Origin: a virus
Direction: 5' to 3' (one strand)
Virus record (IMG/VR): IMGVR_UViG_3300040811_000117
Coordinates: 1 to 42,441 of that record
DNA length: 42,441 nucleotides
The notes under the pieces are model-generated. The model did no database searches, was not told the DNA's origin, and saw nothing but the letters and a program-made list of their open reading frames with translations. Within the stretch, counting starts at the first letter, position 1, and each line of letters starts with the position of its first letter. Below are positions 15,102 to 22,891 of the stretch, piece after piece. The translations under genes were made by a program, and so were the position numbers.

Positions 15102-15617
15102 TTAATCCATCATCTCAAGTGCAAGTTCAGTAGTTTCAGTCACACGCCGTGTCCAACCTCTACCAAATGTGGCGAAAGTTTTCAGACCTTCATAGTAAGT
15201 TTGTCTACGATGTTGATATTCGCCGATTGCTACTTCAACACTGTTTTCCTCTAGATACTCAGCAAGTTTACCTAGTGTGCCTGGTCCGATTGCGCCGTCT
15301 TGTCCAGCACCAACTAGTCCTTGTAGATACTTCGCCGCACGACCTGTTCCAGCATTGATACCAAAATCAAATACACAAAGGTCTAGACCAGAAGGCAAGT
15401 CATCACCTTTCACTCTATCCCAATAGTTCTTCTTGTAGATAGGCTCGACATCTTCTACTGTCAAGTCTTTCATATCTTTAGTTCCACCCCATTCTTCCCA
15501 AACTCTTTTCGTGACACCAAGATTGGTTTCACCGCCTGGGTCGTCAGGGTGATTAACATAACCACCTTCGTGATGAAGGATAGTCTCTAAACATTTCTGC
15601 CAGTTTTCTGCCGCCAT
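15102..15617 (-). CDS. Lysozyme, glycoside hydrolase family 108 (N-acetylmuramidase)
   Basis: 171 aa. The N-terminal HHEGGYVNHPDDPGGETNLG (residues 14-33) is the GH108 signature, with E17 as the catalytic acid, followed by GVTKRVW. The C-terminal part (QDGAIGPGTLGKL and following) resembles the peptidoglycan-binding domain that usually accompanies GH108. It has no signal peptide, so it would need a holin or serve as an internal virion lysin. It differs from T4 gene e lysozyme. Terminators flank it on both sides, so it is a single-gene transcription unit or is read through from hsp20. Confidence 0.92.
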   Translation of the reverse strand: MAAENWQKCLETILHHEGGYVNHPDDPGGETNLGVTKRVWEEWGGTKDMKDLTVEDVEPIYKKNYWDRVKGDDLPSGLDLCVFDFGINAGTGRAAKYLQGLVGAGQDGAIGPGTLGKLAEYLEENSVEVAIGEYQHRRQTYYEGLKTFATFGRGWTRRVTETTELALEMMD

Positions 15618-15635
15618 TATACATTCTCCTTATAA

Positions 15636-15664
15636 AAAAATAGGGGGCCTTACACCCCCTATTT
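15636..15664 (-). terminator. Strong intrinsic terminator after hsp20
   Basis: On the minus strand AAATAGGGGG and CCCCCTATTT form a 10-bp stem with a short loop, followed by seven T residues. The clearest terminator in the window. Confidence 0.9.
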
Positions 15665-15668
15665 AGAA

Positions 15669-16097
15669 CTATTTGATTTCAATCAGCCGAGGCTTCTTTT
15701 CTTCTGGAATAATACGCTCAAGTTGAATGGTGAGCATACCGTTTGTCAGTTCAGCATCTTTCACTACGATATCATCAGCAAGTGTAAACTTACGGTCAAA
15801 CTTCTTCATAGAGATACCTCTGTGAATCATTTCGCTAGTTTCATCAAGTTTATCGTATGTAGAGCGAACTGTGACTTCACCTTGTTTATACTCCACTTCA
15901 ACATCTTCTTTGCTCAGGCCTGCTACTGCCATGTCAATGTAGAAGTCTGTCTCTGATTCTTTACGAATGTTGTATGGTGGAAAGCCTGTTGATTGTTTTT
16001 GGTGTTCAGCATATCTCTGTAGATTGTCGAACATTCTGTCAAAACCAACGGCATATGGGGTGAGTCGATTAATATCGAAAGTAGTTAAATGTGTCAT
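15669..16097 (-). CDS. Small heat-shock protein, Hsp20/IbpA-like
   Basis: 142 aa. The alpha-crystallin domain spans about residues 42-132, with FYIDMAVAGLSKEDVEVEYK, the GISMKKFDRKFTLADDIV strand pair and NGMLTIQLER. The C-terminal IIPEEKKPRLIEI holds the I-x-I-like anchoring tail. Small Hsp genes are common in marine T4-like phages and are thought to protect scaffold or host proteins during infection. It has its own TTGAAA/TATATA promoter and a strong terminator. Confidence 0.92.
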   Translation of the reverse strand: MTHLTTFDINRLTPYAVGFDRMFDNLQRYAEHQKQSTGFPPYNIRKESETDFYIDMAVAGLSKEDVEVEYKQGEVTVRSTYDKLDETSEMIHRGISMKKFDRKFTLADDIVVKDAELTNGMLTIQLERIIPEEKKPRLIEIK

Positions 16098-16158
16098 TTG
16101 CTAATCTCCTATTAAGCAAGATTGTTTTGTAAATAAGCCCATAAAGGCGCTTACGACT

Positions 16159-16187
16159 TATATATGCATCATTAGCATATATTTCAA
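16159..16187 (-). promoter_or_regulatory. Promoter of hsp20
   Basis: TTGAAA (16182-16187), a 17-nt spacer and TATATA (16159-16164), about 60 bp before the ATG. Confidence 0.6.
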
Positions 16188-16618
16188 GAGTTCTCTGATA
16201 TCTTTTTTGCTCTTTTATCAAGATATGTTGAGAACAAGATTTCGTAAAGATTTGGTTCAGAATAGTCAGGCCCTTTCAGCACCTTACCATCTTCACGGTA
16301 GATTGGCTTACCGTCTGCACCAAGTTTACTCATATTACTTCTTTGCACTTCAGCAAAACATCTGTCTAAATCGAGGCCAAAAGCGTGACCAGCCCCATAA
16401 GTGACATATAGAATATCAGTGAGAGCATCAGCAACCGCCACGATATTCTTGGCTTCAATGGCTTCTTTAAGTTCATCAAGTTCCTCTTCAATCAACTCAA
16501 TCCTCAACTGCTGTGTGGATTCATCTGGAAACTCAGGCTCTTCTTTTACCTCTTGCCCAAATGCATTCATAAAGTCCTCTACACTACGAAAGTTAGAGTA
16601 TATCAATCTTTTTTCCAT
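16184..16618 (-). CDS. mazG: MazG-like nucleotide pyrophosphohydrolase
   Basis: 144 aa. The all-alpha NTP pyrophosphohydrolase fold is shown by RIELIEEELDELKEAIEAKN (residues about 39-58), whose EExxE helix binds magnesium, and by VAVADALTDILYVTYGAG with the second metal-binding ExxD/AD pattern. The C-terminal NMSKLGADGKPIYREDGK and GPDYSEPN are typical of the phage/PRA-PH-like branch. In marine phages it is thought to hydrolyse dNTPs or alter nucleotide pools. It lies directly after RegA with 3 bp between them. Confidence 0.88.
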   Translation of the reverse strand: MEKRLIYSNFRSVEDFMNAFGQEVKEEPEFPDESTQQLRIELIEEELDELKEAIEAKNIVAVADALTDILYVTYGAGHAFGLDLDRCFAEVQRSNMSKLGADGKPIYREDGKVLKGPDYSEPNLYEILFSTYLDKRAKKISENS

Positions 16619-16621
16619 AAT

Positions 16622-17020
16622 CTATTTTTTCTTCCCAATATTATACTTTGCTGTCAGAATCCATTCGTCTTTTTCTTTGTAAGGTAGCACCTTGATTTGT
16701 GATAGTGGTGCTACAGGATCAGAAGACTTAGTGTCGTCTACCAATCCAATCAATCCCCACTCAGCAAGCAGGTTAGCAATCGTGTTACGTCTTGCAATAT
16801 CGTCTTCAGTAAAGTTGCTAGGCTTTCCGTCAAGCGCAAACAACTCTTTGAAGTGTACGATATAATACTTACCTTGTTTGTGAAGAATATGACAAGACTG
16901 ATAGATTGTCTTGTCTTTGCGTGATGCGACACCGATACGAGTTAGTGTTTCTCTAATCTTTAGAAAATCATCGTCTTCTTTTAGTGTCACCTCTACGAGA
17001 TTACTAATATCAACCGTCAT
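16622..17020 (-). CDS. regA: RegA translational repressor
   Basis: 132 aa from the ATG at 17020, behind GGTGGGAG; an in-frame GTG nine bases upstream is the less likely start. Strong similarity to T4 RegA (122 aa): FLKIRETLTRIGVASRKDKT, IYQSCHILHKQGKYYIVHFK, and the C-terminal EWILTAKYNIGK. RegA binds early mRNAs at the ribosome-binding site and represses their translation, including replication genes and itself. The gene follows gene 62 with an 11-bp overlap, as in T4. Confidence 0.95.
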   Translation of the reverse strand: MTVDISNLVEVTLKEDDDFLKIRETLTRIGVASRKDKTIYQSCHILHKQGKYYIVHFKELFALDGKPSNFTEDDIARRNTIANLLAEWGLIGLVDDTKSSDPVAPLSQIKVLPYKEKDEWILTAKYNIGKKK

Positions 17021-17408
17021 TACTCCCACCTTTTTCCAGTGTGTTTCTTATTATTGTCAACTGTTCTGAAGAAAGGATAGATAAGGCTTGAAGTGCTTTA
17101 GCATCATTGTAACCATAATATTGCTTCACCATAGACAGATCGCCTTCATCATCTTTCTTCACCCATTTAGCAAACCTTTTTTTGGGTCTAACAGTATTTA
17201 GTAAATACTCGAACTGAAGGAGATTGTCTGTTTCCCACCGCTTGTTCATCTCGTTAGCGGCGCCTATAGTGTCCATATGATAGGACAATGCACGATTTGT
17301 CATAAAGACAGAGTAAGACTTTTCAGCAAGATAATCGTTCTCTGTACCTCGCATGATATTCTTCTTAGTCGTATTGATGGCGTTTACATAATCGAATGGA
17401 TTTGTCAT
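17010..17408 (-). CDS. 62: Clamp loader small subunit, gp62-like
   Basis: 132 aa, shorter than T4 gp62 (187). The N-terminal MTNPFDYVNAINTTKKNIMR, LAEKSYSVFMTNRALSYH, NLLQFEYLLNTVRPKKRFAK follows T4 gp62 closely. It forms the gp44/gp62 complex that loads gp45 onto DNA. It is normally directly downstream of gene 44, but here two oxygenase genes separate them. A TTGACA-N17-TATATT promoter with 6 nt to the ATG predicts a leaderless mRNA. Confidence 0.93.
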   Translation of the reverse strand: MTNPFDYVNAINTTKKNIMRGTENDYLAEKSYSVFMTNRALSYHMDTIGAANEMNKRWETDNLLQFEYLLNTVRPKKRFAKWVKKDDEGDLSMVKQYYGYNDAKALQALSILSSEQLTIIRNTLEKGGSNDG

Positions 17409-17414
17409 TACAAT

Positions 17415-17443
17415 AATATATCACTCTTTGATCAAAATGTCAA
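17415..17443 (-). promoter_or_regulatory. Promoter of gene 62, predicted leaderless
   Basis: TTGACA (17438-17443), a 17-nt spacer and TATATT (17415-17420), then 6 nt and the ATG at 17408. Confidence 0.8.
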
Positions 17444-18021
17444 CCCACAACTCTCATGCGATAAGCAATCGACATTCTAGGTTTGTTTGGTATCTTTGGC
17501 GCTAATCCTCTATGAAGTTCCTTAGAGTTGAAATATATGAAGCGACCTGGCTTTGGTAGAAGACTATCAATACCACCATCATCATTCTGAATCTCTAGTT
17601 GTCCACCCCAATCATCAAACCATTCATACATTGGATAAAACATAATCGTTCTGCTTGAACCATCATCAGGACTAATCATAACGTCTGAATGCCAGTCACC
17701 ATCCATACCCTGTAGTTGTAAGTTTGCGTCAATAGCGATCAACTCAAGTTTTTCTTCTGTATAAAGATTGAAACAGAAATGCTCTAATACTTCCCAAAAA
17801 ACATCATCAACATCACAGTTTGTTACTCTTAAACTGTTTTCTTTATTAAATAATCTATTTCCAAAGAAAAAGGGTAGATTACCAACTGACAGTTTTGATT
17901 TGTGTGGATATGTCACTCTGTTTGAAGTGTTTGTGTATTCCCATGGTATTTGAACACTAGCAATATAAAGTTTGACTAGAAAATCTGGTGTAAAGTTATT
18001 ATCAAATACTTTAGTTTGCAT
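17440..18021 (-). CDS. 2OG-Fe(II) dioxygenase inserted in the clamp-loader operon (second)
   Basis: 193 aa. Iron ligands H111 and D113 in DWHSDVM and H170 in KELHRGLAP; R182 or R188 in RMSIAYR would bind 2-oxoglutarate. The DDWGGQLEI and KPGRFIYFN segments are typical of the prolyl-hydroxylase-like double-stranded beta-helix fold. The start codon overlaps the stop of the previous oxygenase gene (TAATG), so the two are coupled. Substrate unknown. Confidence 0.85.
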   Translation of the reverse strand: MQTKVFDNNFTPDFLVKLYIASVQIPWEYTNTSNRVTYPHKSKLSVGNLPFFFGNRLFNKENSLRVTNCDVDDVFWEVLEHFCFNLYTEEKLELIAIDANLQLQGMDGDWHSDVMISPDDGSSRTIMFYPMYEWFDDWGGQLEIQNDDGGIDSLLPKPGRFIYFNSKELHRGLAPKIPNKPRMSIAYRMRVVG

Positions 18022-18569
18022 TATTCAACTCCCATATTAAAAGCAATAATATACCTATCTTTATCACTATGATGATAGTTTACACTGTGTAAAAGCGTTG
18101 AGGGAAAGATGACAATCCTTCCAAACTCACTATTTTGTCTATAATGCGTGTATTTAGCAGACATACTATTAGCAAAAAAATCAGTCTCACCTATGCTTGT
18201 CAGATACAATATTCCAGACAAGAGATTATTATCATAAATTACATCTGCATGATTATGCATAGAATGAACTGCATTCTGATTGTAAATAGCAGTCCAGTAT
18301 GTTTTTAGGTTGACGTTCAGCCCATTTTCTTTGAATACGCTTACAATCCCATTCTCAAAAAGATTTTCAAAGGATTTGATTTTTACTGGACTGGACCAGT
18401 CTGTTGCATATGTCTCTGGATTCTCTTCTCTTGTAGCATCACTTACAAGTTTGATTTTATCCTTGTTAGCATGAACCTCTTGTAGAACTTCTTGAGCCGT
18501 GTCTTGAGATACGGACATGGTAATCATTTCGGTATAGAATATTTGATCTACGTTCACACCTGTAATCAT
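18021..18569 (-). CDS. 2OG-Fe(II) dioxygenase inserted in the clamp-loader operon (first, coupled to gp44)
   Basis: 182 aa from the ATG at 18569, which overlaps the gene 44 stop as ATGA; a GTG at 18575 is an alternative. Iron ligands H107 and D109 in MHNHADVIYDN and H161 in STLLHSVNYH, with R172 for 2-oxoglutarate. The SGILYLTSIG and IVIFPS segments match the 2OG-FeII_Oxy_5-type family found in marine phages. It differs clearly in sequence from the second oxygenase, so it is not a recent duplicate. Substrate unknown. Confidence 0.85.
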   Translation of the reverse strand: MITGVNVDQIFYTEMITMSVSQDTAQEVLQEVHANKDKIKLVSDATREENPETYATDWSSPVKIKSFENLFENGIVSVFKENGLNVNLKTYWTAIYNQNAVHSMHNHADVIYDNNLLSGILYLTSIGETDFFANSMSAKYTHYRQNSEFGRIVIFPSTLLHSVNYHHSDKDRYIIAFNMGVE

Positions 18570-19507
18570 TTCCACTCAACCTCTACCATCAGTTCAGTTA
18601 GACAAGCCATGATATTGATCTCTTGATCAGCAACAAAAGCAGACTTGTATTGATAGTCGGCGATTGTCACAACTGTCTGTGGTATACTCTGAGGCTGAAT
18701 GTATTCATTCATACCTTCATAGATTTTACGAAAGAGTGGTGCTACATCACCATCAACATTCTGTGCAACCCATTTACGAACCGTGCTGAACTCTTTGTTT
18801 CTCAAAGCCTCGATGAGAGAGTTTAGATTCTTGTCGGAGAAAGTAGACAGAATACCAGTATCGATAGTACCAGTAGCAGAGTATCTTTGTAGTTCATTGA
18901 GTACTCTACGATTGTCTGGAAAATATTTCTTGACAACTTCTGCTACAACCTTATTGTCATATGTGACTTGTTCTAGCAATAGAATCTTTTGTATTCTCTG
19001 AAAGAACTCTTTAGCCATCTGTGGTTTGTCAGCATTGCTAATCTTGAACTCAATCACAGAACATCGACTTTGTAGCGGTGCAATAATCTTGTTGACAAAG
19101 TTACAAGTAAGAATGAATCCACAGTTGTTGCTATACTCTTCCATGAAGTTTCTCAGTGCTGGTTGTACAGAGTTAGCATTGAGATAGTCTGCTTCATCTA
19201 GAATCACATACTTACGTCCACCTGAAAAAGATACAGATGACGCAAAGTTTCTCAGTTCATTTCTCAGAACGTCAATAGAACGTCCTTCATCAGAACCGTT
19301 GATTACGATATAGTCGCAGTCCAACTCTTCCAACATGGCTCTAGCGATAGTTGTCTTACCAACACCAGCAGAGCCAGTTAGAAGGAGGTTTGGAATGTTT
19401 TTGTTGTTCACAAAGGTCTGAAAGGTTTCTTTCAGAGAGGGTGGCAGAACAGCATCCTTTACCATCTTAGGACGATACTTTTCTACCCATAAAAAATTAT
19501 CACGCAT
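18566..19507 (-). CDS. 44: Clamp loader ATPase, gp44-like
   Basis: 313 aa, close to T4 gp44 (319). AAA+ ATPase of the sliding-clamp loader. Walker A is LLTGSAGVGKT (about residues 42-52), Walker B is VILDEADYLN, the SRC motif with the arginine finger appears as LQSRCSVIEF, and sensor 2 is near FPDNRRVLNELQ. It hydrolyses ATP to open and load gp45. The C-terminal collar is intact. It sits downstream of a small protein gene and gene 45. Confidence 0.96.
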   Translation of the reverse strand: MRDNFLWVEKYRPKMVKDAVLPPSLKETFQTFVNNKNIPNLLLTGSAGVGKTTIARAMLEELDCDYIVINGSDEGRSIDVLRNELRNFASSVSFSGGRKYVILDEADYLNANSVQPALRNFMEEYSNNCGFILTCNFVNKIIAPLQSRCSVIEFKISNADKPQMAKEFFQRIQKILLLEQVTYDNKVVAEVVKKYFPDNRRVLNELQRYSATGTIDTGILSTFSDKNLNSLIEALRNKEFSTVRKWVAQNVDGDVAPLFRKIYEGMNEYIQPQSIPQTVVTIADYQYKSAFVADQEINIMACLTELMVEVEWK

Positions 19508-19534
19508 TACATTCCCATAATATAAAAGTTTGAC

Positions 19535-19741
19535 TTATTGTTCTGTGGCTTCCGCTGGAAGATCAGCTACAGATTGACCAACTGGGTCTTGTGCAGGTTG
19601 ATCTTCTTGAATTTTTTCGATCAAGAACTGTCTTACTGTTGCTACACCAGCTAGTTCTTGCCCTTCAAAGGCGCCACGTTTTGTACAAACATCAATGATT
19701 TGTACCATATTTGCCATCATTTGAGGTTCTACTTGTGCCAT
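19535..19741 (-). CDS. Small conserved protein between gp45 and gp44
   Basis: 68 aa (MAQVEPQMMANMVQIIDVCT). The central KRGAFEGQELAGVATVRQFL is helical and the tail is acidic and disordered. Small proteins with an RGAF segment near the clamp genes recur in marine T4-like phages; this is a recollection of a pattern, not a database result. A role in the clamp or loader complex is possible. Function unknown. Confidence 0.65.
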   Translation of the reverse strand: MAQVEPQMMANMVQIIDVCTKRGAFEGQELAGVATVRQFLIEKIQEDQPAQDPVGQSVADLPAEATEQ

Positions 19742-19742
19742 T

Positions 19743-20414
19743 TTAGTTATACTCCGAATTTGTTTCTGTTGCGACCCAGTACTCGATATAGCCTGAGATA
19801 TTTTTAAAATGAGAGATACCAGCTTTAGATATTTTCACATCGTAATCGCCAGTGATGAATTTAAGATTTTCAGTTTTGAAAACCATGTTGAATACGTCAC
19901 CATTGCTAGGAGCAACATCACGACTGTATTCATTTGATGTTGGGTTCTTTGTGTCAGTAGCGACAAGAGAAATACCCATCGTACCACCACGAACAACAAC
20001 TTCTGGAAGACCCAGTTGATTAGCCGCAGATACTACTGCTTTCAAATCATCAGCCGTAACAGAGAATACAATCTCTGGATCAGGCATATCAATATTCTTC
20101 TCTGGTGGTGATGTCACCATAGAAGGATCAGTATATGTATATCGTGAACGTGACTTGTTGTGTTCATCACGAATTGTCACATCCATTTCACCAAATGCAA
20201 AGTCAGCATTATCAAAGAGACTTGCAAGTCCAAGGAACTGGTTCAGTTCATATATAGCAAAATCTACTGGAAAGGTTTCTTCCACCACCGCTTGAGCAAG
20301 GATGTTCTTTTGCTCACTTACAGTGCGGATTGTGTTTCCTTGCTTGAATGCAAGAGAAGGATTAATGGTTGAAAAGTTCTTCAACACATTCATCGTAGCA
20401 TCACTGATTCTCAT
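19743..20414 (-). CDS. 45: Sliding clamp, gp45-like
   Basis: About 223 aa. Three consecutive ATGs occur (20420, 20417, 20414); the last leaves the best spacing to GAGG. T4 gp45 has 228 residues. N-terminal MNVLKNFSTINPSLAFKQGN and VDFAIYELNQFLGLASLF are highly similar to T4 gp45, and the second half carries the clamp repeat. The trimer tethers gp43 to DNA and also acts as the mobile activator of late transcription with gp33/gp55, so it links replication to the late promoters here. Confidence 0.95.
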   Translation of the reverse strand: MRISDATMNVLKNFSTINPSLAFKQGNTIRTVSEQKNILAQAVVEETFPVDFAIYELNQFLGLASLFDNADFAFGEMDVTIRDEHNKSRSRYTYTDPSMVTSPPEKNIDMPDPEIVFSVTADDLKAVVSAANQLGLPEVVVRGGTMGISLVATDTKNPTSNEYSRDVAPSNGDVFNMVFKTENLKFITGDYDVKISKAGISHFKNISGYIEYWVATETNSEYN

Positions 20415-20700
20415 CATCATTTACCTCAGTTCTATTTTCAAGTGAATCAATATAAAGAGCCATTATAGCATAGTGGACGACCTTGAGCAAGTCATTTCTG
20501 TTCTTACCGTCCTTCTTTCCGTATCTCTGACAATACTTGATGATATTGCCCATACAGAAACCTTCACCATGTCCACTATCGATAATAAACTCAGTAGACT
20601 GGAACTTGTTGAAAGAGTAGTGGCCATCATAAGTGGCGGCCACATAGTCGTATATCTCTTTTATAATCTTGTCTTCGTCAAACTTAAACTTCTTACTCAT
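20401..20700 (-). CDS. DUF3310-like (nucleotide-kinase-like) protein
   Basis: 99 aa. The central GEGFCMGNIIKYCQRYGKKD and RNDLLKVVHYAIMALY are the recognisable core of DUF3310, a widespread phage family sometimes annotated as a nucleotide kinase in relation to T7 gp1.7. No P-loop is present. The reaction is not established. It overlaps the glycosyltransferase stop and ends within the start of gene 45. Confidence 0.8.
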   Translation of the reverse strand: MSKKFKFDEDKIIKEIYDYVAATYDGHYSFNKFQSTEFIIDSGHGEGFCMGNIIKYCQRYGKKDGKNRNDLLKVVHYAIMALYIDSLENRTEVNDDENQ

Positions 20701-21560
20701 TTTTTCATCATCTTAATTTCATCAGGATCAGCGGTTGCAGTTGCGCCAAGTTGAGCGAGATCACTCAAACTACCACCGAATGTATATGAACCAGTGTGAA
20801 GCAGACGCATCCATGGACACATCCAAGTCTTGACACCAATCTTACGCATCCACTGACAGAACATGTAGTCTTCGGACAGATAACGCTTTGACTCAGGATC
20901 AATCAGTGCTTGGAAGTACATCATGATTTCACGACTACCATCAAAGTGCTTTGTGCGAACATGATCAGGTAGATATGAGTAATCTGGATATGCTTCATCG
21001 AACTTTTTGAAAGCATTCTTAGTGATCATCATGAAACCAGTACCACCTTCAAGAACTGGAACAGGCTCATCAAGTCTTACTTTTGCGCTATCTGTATCTG
21101 GATTGAAAACATAGTCACCAACAAATTTTTCTAGATCGCCTGGGTTCTCATCAGCCCAGCCTTTATCAACAGCACGTTTAATCTTTTCCCAAGCAATAGT
21201 CTTCTTTGGATAAGGACCACATAGGATATCCATGCGCTTACTATCATCAGGCTCATCTGGATTAGACAAAGCGGCTAGTGTGATGACATCGTTAGGATCA
21301 AAACCAATGTCAGAGTCGATAAACATAAGGTGCGTATAGTCACCACGCATGAACTCATCTACGCAATAGTTTCTTGCTCTAGTGATTAGAGATTCATTGA
21401 AGAGATAAAAGAACTTGATATCCATCTCATACATGGCACCAAGTTTTGCTAGATCAGCAGTTGACTTTGTGTACATGCCATGACAGTTACCACCATACAT
21501 GGGCGTTGCAACAAAGATTTTTTTCTTTCGCAACTGCTCTAGTTCGATTGTGATTTCCAA
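20697..21560 (-). CDS. Glycosyltransferase, GT-A fold-like
   Basis: 287 aa. The N-terminal KKIFVATPMYGGNCHGMYT and HLMFIDSDIGFDPND carry the nucleotide-sugar-binding beta strand with a D-x-D-like element (DSDIGF). Later segments EGGTGFMMITKNAFKKF and DYMFCQWMRKIGVKTWM are typical of GT2-like phage glycosyltransferases. It could glucosylate modified DNA bases, virion proteins or host surface sugars; no hydroxymethylase gene is in this window. Its TTGACA/TATAAT promoter is at 21593-21622. Confidence 0.75.
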   Translation of the reverse strand: MEITIELEQLRKKKIFVATPMYGGNCHGMYTKSTADLAKLGAMYEMDIKFFYLFNESLITRARNYCVDEFMRGDYTHLMFIDSDIGFDPNDVITLAALSNPDEPDDSKRMDILCGPYPKKTIAWEKIKRAVDKGWADENPGDLEKFVGDYVFNPDTDSAKVRLDEPVPVLEGGTGFMMITKNAFKKFDEAYPDYSYLPDHVRTKHFDGSREIMMYFQALIDPESKRYLSEDYMFCQWMRKIGVKTWMCPWMRLLHTGSYTFGGSLSDLAQLGATATADPDEIKMMKK

Positions 21561-21592
21561 CTCAAAACTCCTATAATAAAAACATTGTGTAG

Positions 21593-21622
21593 ATTATATA
21601 GTAAGAAAGCACCCAATGTCAA
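21593..21622 (-). promoter_or_regulatory. Promoter upstream of the glycosyltransferase
   Basis: TTGACA (21617-21622) and TATAAT (21593-21598) separated by 18 nt; an overlapping TATATA gives a 16-nt spacer. No GTGATTCGC element follows. Confidence 0.7.
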
Positions 21623-21658
21623 GGCACTTTCTTAAATATTTTCAGTTATTTATGTGAC

Positions 21659-22810
21659 TTAGAATGGTACTTCTTCAGTCAACTCTGACTTCTTCAACTC
21701 TTCCTCACACTCAGCATCAGCATCTACCTTAGTGTAGAGATCACGGAACGAGGTCTTAGTATCTTCATCGAACCGATTGATGCACATCTCAATCGCAGTC
21801 ATACGATCACCGAAAATGCTGTATGCTTTTGCAATGTGGACCAGACGCCGTGTTGAGATAATCTCATCGACACCACCATCATAGTAAGTCTTACGAATGA
21901 TGTCAGCCCAGTCAACAAGCAACTCTTCAAAGTTGTCCATCACATCGATGCCGAGATCATCAAACACTTTACCGAGAATCTTTTTCTCAGTAGCAACTGG
22001 TGGATAAGACTGCTCGACAGTGATAGGGAAACGCTCAAGAAACGCTTCATTCATCACGTTAGTGCCGATGAAACGACCATCGTCAGAACCTTTACCCTTG
22101 GTATTGGCAGTGGCGATGATCGTAAAGCCCGGAGCAGGCTTGACATACTCACCAGTCTTCTTGATGAAGTAGCCTTTGCCTTCGAGGATTGACTGCAAGC
22201 ACATAACCTTCGCTGGATTAGCGAGATCAAGTTCATCTAGCAGTGCAACGGCGCCACGCTCCATGGCTTTAATAACTGGACCTTTGAAGAACTTGGTTTC
22301 ACCGTTTACTAGACGGAAGCCACCAATCAAGTCATCTTCATCAGTCTCAACTGTAAAGTTGATACGGATAACTTCACGCTTTGCTTGAGCGCAAGCCTGT
22401 TCGATACCGAATGTCTTACCATTACCTGACAGACCTGTCACATAAACTGGATAGAACATACCTGATTTGATGATTTGCTTAATCTTTTTGAAATCACCAA
22501 ATGGAACAAACAACTCATCTTCTTCTGGAATCAAGTTCTCAGTGAATGATTCAGTTTCGACATTCATGTTTGTGACAAGTGTGTTTGGAAGAAGTGCAAC
22601 TTCTGCCTCTGGCTTTTCTACTTTAGCAACGCCAGGCAGTTCATACATACCGTGACCTACACGATAGTCTGGCTTGTTGAGGAGCCATGTTGGACGGCGA
22701 AATCCATTGTTCTCAGCAAGTTTGATTGCTTCAGCCCGTGTGACTGTTGAACCAAACTCTTTCTGGGCCAACGCTACAAATGCTTTCTGGGTCTTGTTCA
22801 GTTTACGCAT
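21659..22810 (-). CDS. cobS: CobS/MoxR-like AAA+ ATPase
   Basis: 383 aa. AAA+ domain from about residue 100: Walker A GLSGNGKT (126-133), Walker B VALLDELD (188-195), sensor 1 IIATANT, and a likely arginine finger in NEAFLERF. Marine phages carry this protein under the name CobS (cobaltochelatase subunit), but the domain is MoxR-like and a role in cobalamin synthesis is unproven. The N-terminal region (RAEAIKLAENNGFRRPTWLL) is a small helical DNA/protein-binding domain. Its partner is the CobT-like protein next door, and both have closely similar promoters. Confidence 0.9.
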   Translation of the reverse strand: MRKLNKTQKAFVALAQKEFGSTVTRAEAIKLAENNGFRRPTWLLNKPDYRVGHGMYELPGVAKVEKPEAEVALLPNTLVTNMNVETESFTENLIPEEDELFVPFGDFKKIKQIIKSGMFYPVYVTGLSGNGKTFGIEQACAQAKREVIRINFTVETDEDDLIGGFRLVNGETKFFKGPVIKAMERGAVALLDELDLANPAKVMCLQSILEGKGYFIKKTGEYVKPAPGFTIIATANTKGKGSDDGRFIGTNVMNEAFLERFPITVEQSYPPVATEKKILGKVFDDLGIDVMDNFEELLVDWADIIRKTYYDGGVDEIISTRRLVHIAKAYSIFGDRMTAIEMCINRFDEDTKTSFRDLYTKVDADAECEEELKKSELTEEVPF

Positions 22811-22829
22811 AACAAATCCTCTCTCAGTT

Positions 22830-22885
22830 GCGAATCACTTTTCTCATTACTTGTTGAATCTAACATAATACAACGATGATGTCAA
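22830..22885 (-). promoter_or_regulatory. Early promoter with GTGATTCGC element, cobS
   Basis: TTGACA (22880-22885), a 17-nt spacer, TAGATT (22857-22862), GTGATTCGC (22830-22838) and then GAGAGG. It shares TAGATTCAACAAGTAATGAGA with the cobT promoter. Confidence 0.85.
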
Positions 22886-22891
22886 GGGCTA

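Noticed and set aside
15060-15110. Pho box upstream of pstS
   Set aside because: Only a weak AT-rich resemblance (TTTGTAACATTTGTG); not distinguishable from background.
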